This document shows positions 44,907-50,770 of a DNA stretch of 50,770 bases, piece by piece. The notes beneath the pieces are model-generated. The model was not told the DNA's origin and searched no databases. It saw only the letters and a program-made list of their open reading frames with translations. The position numbers and the translations under genes are program-made. The first letter of the stretch is position 1. Each line of letters opens with the position of its first letter. Source of the DNA: Flavobacterium nitrogenifigens (GTDB taxonomy: Bacteria > Bacteroidota > Bacteroidia > Flavobacteriales > Flavobacteriaceae); contig NZ_QJRI01000157.1 in the NCBI RefSeq assembly GCF_003254565.1, positions 1 through 50,770 of the forward strand, written 5' to 3'.

Positions 44907-47099
44907 CTAATTTCCTAACTGCAATTGATTTTTAACCAATTCAAAATAATTCCCTCTTTGCTCAACCAACGTGGTATGATTTCCTATTTCGATAATTCTG
45001 CCTTTATCCAAAACCACAATCTGATCAGCATTCATTACTGTGCTCAATCGATGCGCTATTACAATTACCGTTTTGTTTTTAAAGAAAATATCAAGCTTCT
45101 GCATAATTTCTTTTTCATTGTTAGCATCAAGGGCTGATGTTGCTTCATCAAAAAACAAAATTTCGGGATTCTTATACACCGCTCTGGCAATCAGCAATCG
45201 CTGTTTCTGCCCAGTACTCATTCCTAATCCTTCTGCGCCAATTTTGGTGTTATATCCCAATGGAAGTTCGCTCACATATTGTTTAATATTTGCTACATCA
45301 GATGCATAAAGCAACCGCTCTTTGTCTACTTTATCGGCTCCAACTGCAATATTATTTGCAATTGTATCACTAAAAATATACCCCTCTTGCATAACCGCTC
45401 CAATATTAGATCTCCATGCTTTTTGCGAAATATTTTTCAATTGAGCATTTCCAATGCTGATTTCACCTTTATCAGGATCATAAAACTTCAGTAGTAGTTT
45501 CATTAGAGTTGTTTTTCCGCTCCCGCTAACTCCCACTATTGCGGTTACTTTATTAGTCGGAATTTTCAAATTTAAGCTGTCTAAAACAGGAATGTCTGAA
45601 CCTAAATACCTATAAGAAACATTTTTTATTTCGATATCTGAATCATACGGAACATCATTTGACTGATGTTCCTCCTGTTGGGTTTCATCTTCTTTTTCGT
45701 GAATTTCAGATAATCTTGCCAATGAAATTTTAGCATCCTGAAGCTCTCTCACAAATTGGATCAGCTGTGTAATCGGTCCATTTAAACTGCCTACAATCGA
45801 ATTAATGGCCAGCATCATCCCTAACGTTATAGAACCATCAATAACAAGTTTTGCAGATAAAAAAGTAATGAAAATATTTTTCAATTCATTTATTACTGAT
45901 GACCCAATAGTTTGCGACTGCTCTAAAACCAAGCCTTTTATAGAAACCCTAAATAATCTTGCCTGAACGTATTCCCAGCCCCAGCGTTTCTCTTTCTCGG
46001 CATTATGGAGCTTAATTTCCTGCATTCCGTTTATCAGCTCCATTACTTTGCTCTGCTCAACAGAAACTTCAGCAAAACGTTTGTAATCCAATACTTCTCT
46101 TCGTTTTAAAAACATGCTTATCCAGCCAAAATAAAGAAGACTTCCAGCAAAAAACACCAAAAATATTTTGAGATTAAAATAAGCCAGAACCGCTCCCAAT
46201 ACCAACATATTGATAAGAGAAAATAGTACATTTAAAGAAGATGTGGTAAGTATTTTTTCGATTCTACGATGATCATTTATACGCTGCATGATATCGCCCG
46301 TCATTCTTACATCAAAAAAAGAGATTGGAAGATTCATTAGCTTTATGAAGAAATCAGAAATTAATGAAATATTAATGCGGGTAGAAAGATGGAGCAGTAT
46401 CCAGCTTCTTATCAGTTCCAGCCCTGTTCTGCCAGCAAAAAGAAACAGCTGGGCAAATAGAATCAGGTAAATGAAATGAATATTCTGGTTCTGGATTCCG
46501 ACATCAACAATACTCTGGGTTAAAAATGGAAATATAAGCTGTAACAAGCTGCCTGCCAGAAGCCCTATAGCTAACTGCGTAAGAAATGATTTGTATTGAA
46601 AGAGATATTGTGAAAGGAATCTGAATCCCAATCCTGAATTTTCCTCTTTATCAAAATTAGACTGAAAAAATTTTGGCGTTGCTTCAATCAATAATGCAAT
46701 TCCTTCCTTTGTTTCGTCGTCAGCATTGTTACCAATCCAGAATTTTAAAAAATCTTCTTTATTGTATCCTATCAGTCCAAAAGCAGGATCTGAAATATAA
46801 TAAATCCCCTTTCTTATTTTATAAAGTACAACGTAATGGTTTTTATTCCAGTGCAGAATACATGGCAATGGAGCCTCTTCTAACCTTTCCAAGCTTAGCT
46901 TTACACCCAAAGTCCTAAAACCGATTTTTTCGGCAGCATCACTTAAAAAAAGCAAATTGCTTCCTTCACGAGTTGTTTCGCTAATGTCTCTCAACTCCTG
47001 AATGTTGATTGTTTTACCGTAATATTTAGCAATAATTTTTAAACATGTCGGTCCGCAATCTTTGTTATCTGCCTGTATGTAATGAGCGAACTTTTTCAA
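44907..47099 (-). CDS. Peptidase-containing ABC exporter (C39, double-Gly leader cleaving)
   Basis: 730 residues. The N-terminal C39 cysteine protease (about 1-150) is intact: Cys15 in NKDCGPTCLKIIAKYYG, His in WNKNHYVVLYKI and Asp in ISDPAFG. Then six membrane helices (about 165-450) and an ATPase with Walker A GVSGSGKTTL, signature MSTGQKQRLLIARAV, Walker B LFFDEATSALD and switch His in VIAHRLSTV. Such exporters cut the leader after Gly-Gly and push out the core peptide. The start is TTG at 47099; an in-frame stop lies two codons upstream of it, so no longer form is possible. It probably serves the precursor genes on both sides of the VKOR gene. Confidence 0.95.
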   Translation of the reverse strand: MKKFAHYIQADNKDCGPTCLKIIAKYYGKTINIQELRDISETTREGSNLLFLSDAAEKIGFRTLGVKLSLERLEEAPLPCILHWNKNHYVVLYKIRKGIYYISDPAFGLIGYNKEDFLKFWIGNNADDETKEGIALLIEATPKFFQSNFDKEENSGLGFRFLSQYLFQYKSFLTQLAIGLLAGSLLQLIFPFLTQSIVDVGIQNQNIHFIYLILFAQLFLFAGRTGLELIRSWILLHLSTRINISLISDFFIKLMNLPISFFDVRMTGDIMQRINDHRRIEKILTTSSLNVLFSLINMLVLGAVLAYFNLKIFLVFFAGSLLYFGWISMFLKRREVLDYKRFAEVSVEQSKVMELINGMQEIKLHNAEKEKRWGWEYVQARLFRVSIKGLVLEQSQTIGSSVINELKNIFITFLSAKLVIDGSITLGMMLAINSIVGSLNGPITQLIQFVRELQDAKISLARLSEIHEKEDETQQEEHQSNDVPYDSDIEIKNVSYRYLGSDIPVLDSLNLKIPTNKVTAIVGVSGSGKTTLMKLLLKFYDPDKGEISIGNAQLKNISQKAWRSNIGAVMQEGYIFSDTIANNIAVGADKVDKERLLYASDVANIKQYVSELPLGYNTKIGAEGLGMSTGQKQRLLIARAVYKNPEILFFDEATSALDANNEKEIMQKLDIFFKNKTVIVIAHRLSTVMNADQIVVLDKGRIIEIGNHTTLVEQRGNYFELVKNQLQLGN

Positions 47100-47152
47100 T
47101 TTATTTTAATTTATTCACGAGCAATTTAAGAAAAAAAATTCTTGTTAATCCA

Positions 47153-47188
47153 TAAAAAAAACAGAGAAGATCTAAATCTTCTCTGTTT
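47153..47188 (-). terminator. Terminator between precursor genes and exporter
   Basis: AAACAGAGAAGAT / ATCTTCTCTGTTT stem with a 4-nt loop; on the minus strand eight T follow. It lies 54 bp before the exporter start, so transcripts from the precursor genes should stop here at least in part. Confidence 0.85.
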
Positions 47189-47220
47189 CAGTATTTAAAA
47201 ACAAATTTTAGCAACACAAT

Positions 47221-47340
47221 TTCTTTAGGACATGGCCGCGGTTACCCTAACCAAATAAAAATAACCTAGCGGCCAACTCCTAAGAATCTCAGTACCAATC
47301 ATCAATACTGAGAATATGCTCAATGTTCCACGATCGAGCG
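47221..47340 (-). ncRNA. GC-rich structured region, possible RNA element
   Basis: Three consecutive hairpins fill the gap between precursor 3 and the terminator. The largest (47221-47286) has stems TTAGGA/TCCTAA, GGCCGC/GCGGCC and GGTTA/TAACC, separated by a 3x3 internal loop and a 2-nt bulge. The second pairs TCTCAGTA with TACTGAGA (47287-47313). The third pairs GCTC with GAGC (47318-47339). It is richer in G+C than its surroundings and has no convincing frame on either strand. It may be the 3' part of the precursor mRNA or a separate RNA; strand is inferred from the terminator. Confidence 0.5.
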
Positions 47341-47414
47341 CCTATACATTCAAAAAAAACATGACTAAATTCTAAATAAGGCTATATCGTATTACTTTTA
47401 AAAAAAGTTAAAAA

Positions 47415-47606
47415 TCAACAACAAAGACGACTTGTATCACAAATACCTGACGATGTATTTAGCGGACAAGTTTCGCCTGGTGGTATTAAAAAGCATCCTG
47501 CTTCTAAAGCATAAACCCAACATTCTGGAATTCCTCCTCTCATGGTTTTTTGTTCATTTTTATTTATGCACTGAGCACCTTCTAGGTTTAAAATCTTTTT
47601 CAACAT
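47415..47606 (-). CDS. Secreted peptide precursor with six-cysteine core and Gly-Gly leader
   Basis: 63 residues from ATG 47606, chosen because the start MLKKILNLEG matches the two sister genes. The 25-residue leader ends in NEQKTMRGG (Gly24-Gly25). The 38-residue core has Cys at 29, 38, 47, 56, 62 and 63: four spaced exactly nine apart, then a closing Cys-Cys. Six cysteines suit three disulfides. One more Cys (13) lies in the leader. Likely a bacteriocin-like or signalling peptide cut and exported by the C39 ABC transporter. I recognise no named family. Confidence 0.8.
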   Translation of the reverse strand: MLKKILNLEGAQCINKNEQKTMRGGIPECWVYALEAGCFLIPPGETCPLNTSSGICDTSRLCC

Positions 47607-47667
47607 AGCTAATACCATTTTATATAGCAATAGTGTTTTTTTCTATTGCTTGTTATAATTAAAAAAA

Positions 47668-47802
47668 TTAGCAAGCAGAATACTTCTCTATAACGGTATC
47701 ATGGCAATTAAACTCTTGTAGATACTCGCTTCCCAAAATATTTTTCTGCTCTTTTTTTGTCAGCTTTCTTGTTTCTTTGCTTTTTAAAATCTTTTCTAAC
47801 AT
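47668..47802 (-). CDS. Secreted peptide precursor, 44 residues, two-cysteine core
   Basis: Starts MLEKILKSKE and has KKEQKNILGS at the leader end, aligned without gaps to the other two precursors, with Gly24-Ser25 in place of Gly-Gly. The core is only 19 residues, with Cys33 and the C-terminal Cys44 bracketing ten residues (HDTVIEKYSA). One disulfide would close a 12-residue ring at the very C-terminus. It lies 35 bp after precursor 1 and 61 bp before precursor 3. Confidence 0.75.
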   Translation of the reverse strand: MLEKILKSKETRKLTKKEQKNILGSEYLQEFNCHDTVIEKYSAC

Positions 47803-47837
47803 AACTGGCTATTTAAGTTTTTCGGTAAGGCTCAAGT

Positions 47838-48053
47838 CTAAAGTGCAACTTGATGCTTAAAAAAATCTTCTTTAGCAGCTTCCAGCATAACTATTTGGTA
47901 GACATTCCAGTATGCTGGAACGGTTCCAAATTCTGTACATCTTTTAGCTTTAAATCCATCTTCACAAATCGGAGCATGATCTCTGTTAAGTGTTTTCAGT
48001 TCATTCGCAGTCAATTCTACTGCACCTTTCAATTTCAAAATATTCTTTAACAT
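47838..48053 (-). CDS. Secreted peptide precursor with C-x8-C core and no Gly-Gly
   Basis: 71 residues from ATG 48053 (a GTG one codon upstream is less likely). Leader MLKNILKLKGAVELTANELK aligns in register with the sister peptides, but the cleavage position reads Arg24-Asp25. The core has Cys30 and Cys39 (C-x8-C, the same spacing as in the six-Cys peptide) and a longer amphipathic tail (YWNVYQIVMLEAAKEDFF). It is the first precursor after the VKOR gene, 64 bp downstream. Without Gly-Gly it may be cut poorly, or act as an accessory or immunity-type peptide. Confidence 0.75.
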   Translation of the reverse strand: MLKNILKLKGAVELTANELKTLNRDHAPICEDGFKAKRCTEFGTVPAYWNVYQIVMLEAAKEDFFKHQVAL

Positions 48054-48117
48054 CACTGCAGGTTTTTAAATTGGGGTTACTTGTTTCTATTTCTACAGTT
48101 GAAACTTCTGTATTTCT

Positions 48118-49674
48118 TTAAGCTATTTTCTCTAAAATCTGAACTTCCTCTGCATAATCATTTAGAAAATACTTCAATTCATTCAATTCATATTCGTTTG
48201 GAAATAGCCTTTCATTTACAATTTTAATAGGTGTATAATTAAAATTGTTCAAAGAGCACCAATCATATTGTTTCTGAATTTCCTGATTTATCATCATGCT
48301 AACAGAATCAACATTCCATTTTTTCAACCACTTTTTGTGGGTCATTCTCTTAATATACCAATCTGAAATCGCTTCGACTGTTTTACCAGGTGTTGTTCTG
48401 TTAATAGTTAAAAGTCTTTCAACAACTGCTTTATAAGGGTTTTCGTTGTTTTCTGGATTAATATTAAAAAGAACATTCAAAAATATTTTATCTGGAAACT
48501 TCAATACTAAATCAAAAGCCTCTTGAAAAGTTTTATAACAATGTCCACAGCTTGGACTAAGAATCACAGAAAGTCTAACTCCTGCGTTTCTATTTCCAAA
48601 TGTCAAACCTCTTAAATCTTCAAATCCCTTGTTGTATTTTACCTTTTTAGATAAGAAGTTTAATAAGGAGTAATTTCTTTTAAATTTCTTAAGCTCTTTT
48701 AAAGAGTTTTCATTATCAAGCATTTTTCTAATCATCACCTTAACTGCTGCCCATATTGGTATCAAAAGCAATAAAGAGAATACATAAGGAAAAATTTCAT
48801 TAAAACTGAAACTCAACGTAAAAAGATCTGATGAGAACCAAACGATGCTTTGAGCCAATATTAAAAATGATACTGCCAAACACATTATGCACCATTTTTG
48901 GATCTCAAACTTCTGGATCCAGATCGAGCAAACTATTATTGGGATGGCCAACAGACTTAAGAATCCAACAAAAACTGCTGAATTTAATGGTTGAACTAAT
49001 ATTGCAATAATACTTGAACTAAAGAAAAGCAATGGCAAATCTGAAAAACTCAACCATCTGTTTGCAATATCATCATTAAAGCTTATTACAGAGTGACAAG
49101 AAGAATTAGAGCTTAAATTACAAAATTTTGAAATTACTGTATTCTTAACTCCCCATCTCTCTTGCACAATAAATATGCTTACTATTAAGCCTAAAACCGA
49201 TGTTACCAAAAACGAAGCGCTAAACCAATCAAAACGGTTATAGAATAAAGACAATCCCGCTACAAGTACAAGAGGCAGAAAATACTTTAACCAATTGTAT
49301 TCTATTTTTAAATTATCTCTTGCTACAACATTGTTTGGTTCAATAGCTACAATTACTCCGTTCCAGTCTAAAAGGAATTTATCATAAGATAATTTTTGGC
49401 TTCCTTTTTTTGAAGTTGTGATTCTAACACCGCTTTTAATTTTTTCGACTAGAATTAATTCGTCTTTAAAATATGCCAAAAAGTTAGATGGCAAATCTTC
49501 AATCTGCTCTTTCGAAACTCTTACAGCAGCGTTTTCTACAGAAAGCAAATCAAACGAGTCTGTAATGGCAAACAAACTCGGATAATTTGGGTGAGACAAA
49601 AACAGATCCTTAAACTCATTTTTGATATCTGAGTAGCGGTTGATTTGCAGAAATTTTTGAACCAGTTTTAACAT
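48118..49674 (-). CDS. VKOR-thioredoxin fusion with degenerate C39-like N-terminal domain
   Basis: 518 residues. Residues 1-115 look like a C39 domain (HPNYPSLFAITDSFDLLSVE, SYDKFLLDWNGVIVAIEP) but lack the catalytic Cys and His. Residues about 128-315 are a vitamin K epoxide reductase-type membrane domain with loop cysteines 185 and 193 and the active-site WCIMC (Cys262, Cys265). Residues about 350-518 are a thioredoxin-like domain with CGHC (376-379). VKOR-thioredoxin fusions make disulfides in exported proteins. Placed first in the precursor operon, it probably oxidises the cysteine-bearing peptides, and the dead C39 domain may hold their leaders; both points are inference. Confidence 0.9.
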   Translation of the reverse strand: MLKLVQKFLQINRYSDIKNEFKDLFLSHPNYPSLFAITDSFDLLSVENAAVRVSKEQIEDLPSNFLAYFKDELILVEKIKSGVRITTSKKGSQKLSYDKFLLDWNGVIVAIEPNNVVARDNLKIEYNWLKYFLPLVLVAGLSLFYNRFDWFSASFLVTSVLGLIVSIFIVQERWGVKNTVISKFCNLSSNSSCHSVISFNDDIANRWLSFSDLPLLFFSSSIIAILVQPLNSAVFVGFLSLLAIPIIVCSIWIQKFEIQKWCIMCLAVSFLILAQSIVWFSSDLFTLSFSFNEIFPYVFSLLLLIPIWAAVKVMIRKMLDNENSLKELKKFKRNYSLLNFLSKKVKYNKGFEDLRGLTFGNRNAGVRLSVILSPSCGHCYKTFQEAFDLVLKFPDKIFLNVLFNINPENNENPYKAVVERLLTINRTTPGKTVEAISDWYIKRMTHKKWLKKWNVDSVSMMINQEIQKQYDWCSLNNFNYTPIKIVNERLFPNEYELNELKYFLNDYAEEVQILEKIA

Positions 49675-50241
49675 CGCTTTTGACCGTTTTTAAATCATAA
49701 TTACACTGCAAAGATTGGGGTTTTTATTGATAAAAATCACATCAACACATACATTTTATTAATTATACCACATACAATTTATAAATTATACCAAGTATAG
49801 TACCCCACACAAACTCTTTATTTACAATACTTTATGTGTTTTATTTTTCAACAAAAAGCATAGAAAGCCCATTTTCGATTAACGGTTTTGCTTTTTATCT
49901 AGTTTTGGATATGCAATAATCTAAACATGAAAAAACATGAAAAATAGACCCGTAAAAACACATGATTTTTAAATGCAAAAATCATAAGACAGGTTTTCAT
50001 AAACTACTCAAAATAGTCAAAGTTGAAACCTTAAATTGAAAAAAATACTCCCCAAAAAACGAACCTAAGCAGTACCTTTTTTTAGCGAAACTAACTTACA
50101 AATAGAGCCCATTTCTTACTGCTTTTAAGCCTAAAAAAACCTTACATAAACCATTTTAATGCTGCTTTGCATTTAACCAAAATCGCATAAAAATATTTCT
50201 GAAAGATTTATATTACTAATTTTTAACTCGCAAAATATATC
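49675..50241. other. Divergent intergenic region of the peptide island
   Basis: 567 AT-rich bp between the VKOR gene and the plus-strand precursor array. On the minus strand AATCTTTG (49716-49709) resembles the -7 box and would give VKOR a leader near 28 nt. TAGTTTTG (49900-49907, plus) is a box without a -33 partner. Weak hairpins pair ATGATTTTT with AAAAATCAT (49962-49985) and AAGCAGTA with TACTGCTT (50067-50124). I see no gene. Confidence 0.5.
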
Positions 50242-50379
50242 ATGAAAAACTCAAGATTCAAAGATTTTCAAATAGAAACAATTTCTAGAAAAGAACAGCA
50301 AACAATTAAAGGAGGAGACGTAGAGCCGCTTCCTGAACCATATCCAAGCAAAGGAAATGGCGGCAACGGAAGTACATAA
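50242..50379 (+). CDS. Cysteine-free Gly-Gly peptide precursor, array copy 1
   Basis: 45 residues. Leader of 25 ends in RKEQQTIKGG, with Glu18-Gln19 and Gly24-Gly25 at the same positions as in the cysteine-bearing precursors. The 20-residue core is DVEPLPEPYPSKGNGGNGST: acidic and Pro-rich, then Gly/Asn/Ser-rich, without Cys. It differs from copies 2 and 3 mainly at the N-terminus (SRFKDF against STLTFEDF) and in the last residue. The exporter on the minus strand is the obvious candidate for its secretion. No modifying enzyme other than the VKOR protein is in view. Confidence 0.8.
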   Translation: MKNSRFKDFQIETISRKEQQTIKGGDVEPLPEPYPSKGNGGNGST

Positions 50380-50424
50380 AGAGAACTGAAACATTTAAAA
50401 TTAAATCCCAAAAAAATCAAAGTC

Positions 50425-50568
50425 ATGAAAAATAGCACATTAACATTCGAAGATTTTCAAATAGAAACAATTTCTAGAAAAGAACAGCAAATAATTAAAG
50501 GAGGAGACGTAGAGCCGCTTCCTGAACCATATCCAAGCAAAGGAAATGGCGGTAACGGAAGTAATTAA
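50425..50568 (+). CDS. Cysteine-free Gly-Gly peptide precursor, array copy 2
   Basis: 47 residues. Start MKNSTLTFEDFQ, leader end KEQQIIKGG (Gly26-Gly27), core identical to copy 1 except the final Asn. The gene starts 183 bp after copy 1, and the 45-bp spacer is nearly the same as the next one, so the whole gene plus spacer has been duplicated. Confidence 0.8.
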   Translation: MKNSTLTFEDFQIETISRKEQQIIKGGDVEPLPEPYPSKGNGGNGSN

Positions 50569-50614
50569 AGAAAGCTGAAACATTTAAAATTAAATCCCAA
50601 AAAAAATCAAAGTC

Positions 50615-50758
50615 ATGAAAAATAGCACATTAACATTCGAAGATTTTCAAATAGAAACAATTTCTAGAAAAGAACAGCAAATAATTAAAGGAGGAGATGT
50701 AGAACCGCTTCCTGAACCATATCCAAGCAAAGGAAATGGCGGCAACGGAAGTAATTAA
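50615..50758 (+). CDS. Cysteine-free Gly-Gly peptide precursor, array copy 3
   Basis: Protein identical to copy 2 (47 residues), with two silent differences visible in the first half of the core codons (GAT for GAC, GAA for GAG). It starts 190 bp after copy 2. The last bases of the window (AGAAAGCTGAAA) are again the start of the spacer, so at least one more unit probably follows outside the window. Confidence 0.8.
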   Translation: MKNSTLTFEDFQIETISRKEQQIIKGGDVEPLPEPYPSKGNGGNGSN

Positions 50759-50770
50759 AGAAAGCTGAAA

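Larger units (their letters stand above)
50242..50770 (+). repeat. Tandem array of precursor genes, period about 183-190 bp
   Basis: Each unit is a precursor gene plus a spacer reading roughly CTGAAACATTTAAAATTAAA, then TCCC, an A-run and TCAAAGTC before the next ATG. Units are close to identical in the second half of the gene, and the array is cut by the window end. Confidence 0.9.

Noticed and set aside
47249..47326. Minus-strand 25-codon frame (starting MIGTEILRSW) as a fourth precursor
   Set aside because: No leader match to the other precursors and no Gly-Gly; the DNA is dominated by hairpins, so a structured RNA is more likely.

Overview
The window looks like the chromosome of a Flavobacterium-type member of the Bacteroidota. 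It is AT-rich. Several genes are preceded by the Bacteroidota -7 box TAnnTTTG, and in the two best cases (asd and the leu operon) a TTG lies exactly 19 bp upstream. Lineage-typical genes include a MurF-alanine racemase fusion, a DnaE with a built-in proofreading domain, an RRM protein with a Gly/Arg tail, a long Ala/Glu-rich tail on ribosomal protein S16 and a PorT-like barrel. I saw no rRNA, tRNA, CRISPR array or transposase.

Layout. 1-6.2 kb: a sigma-54 response regulator (cut by the window edge) divergent from an adaptor/ATPase/FtsX-type permease operon, with tandem dyads and a near-consensus sigma-54 promoter between them. 6.2-7.8 kb: a murein L,D-transpeptidase. 8.2-10.9 kb: an Fe-S group (Mrp carrier, Nfu protein, a secreted protein, a 2Fe-2S ferredoxin). 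11-15.7 kb: a SUKH protein, asd, mscL and murF-alr. 15.7-25.5 kb: a 135-bp tandem repeat array, a PAP2-like membrane protein, a PorT-like barrel, a His/Cys-rich small protein with a TonB receptor, a prolyl oligopeptidase, a Gfo/Idh/MocA oxidoreductase and a beta-barrel protein. 25.7-32.5 kb: dnaE, an SDR and an AraC regulator. 33-38 kb: the leucine operon leuC-leuD-leuA-leuB behind a strong promoter and a candidate 8-codon leader peptide rich in Leu. 38.2-41.9 kb: the RRM protein, a lipoprotein, rpsP-rimM, a four-helix-bundle gene between inverted repeats, and trmN6.

41.9-50.8 kb is the most unusual part: a peptide secretion island. On the minus strand a VKOR/thioredoxin fusion is followed by three small precursor genes, a structured region with a terminator, a C39-peptidase ABC exporter, an HlyD adaptor and an S41 peptidase. 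The three precursors share a 25-residue leader in perfect register and carry 6, 2 and 2 cysteines in their cores. On the plus strand a tandem array of near-identical, cysteine-free double-Gly precursors begins and runs off the window end. I infer that the exporter cleaves and secretes these peptides and that the VKOR fusion oxidises the cysteine-bearing ones.

A second theme is intergenic palindromes. Many gaps hold a different inverted-repeat family, and every gap of the leu operon has its own.
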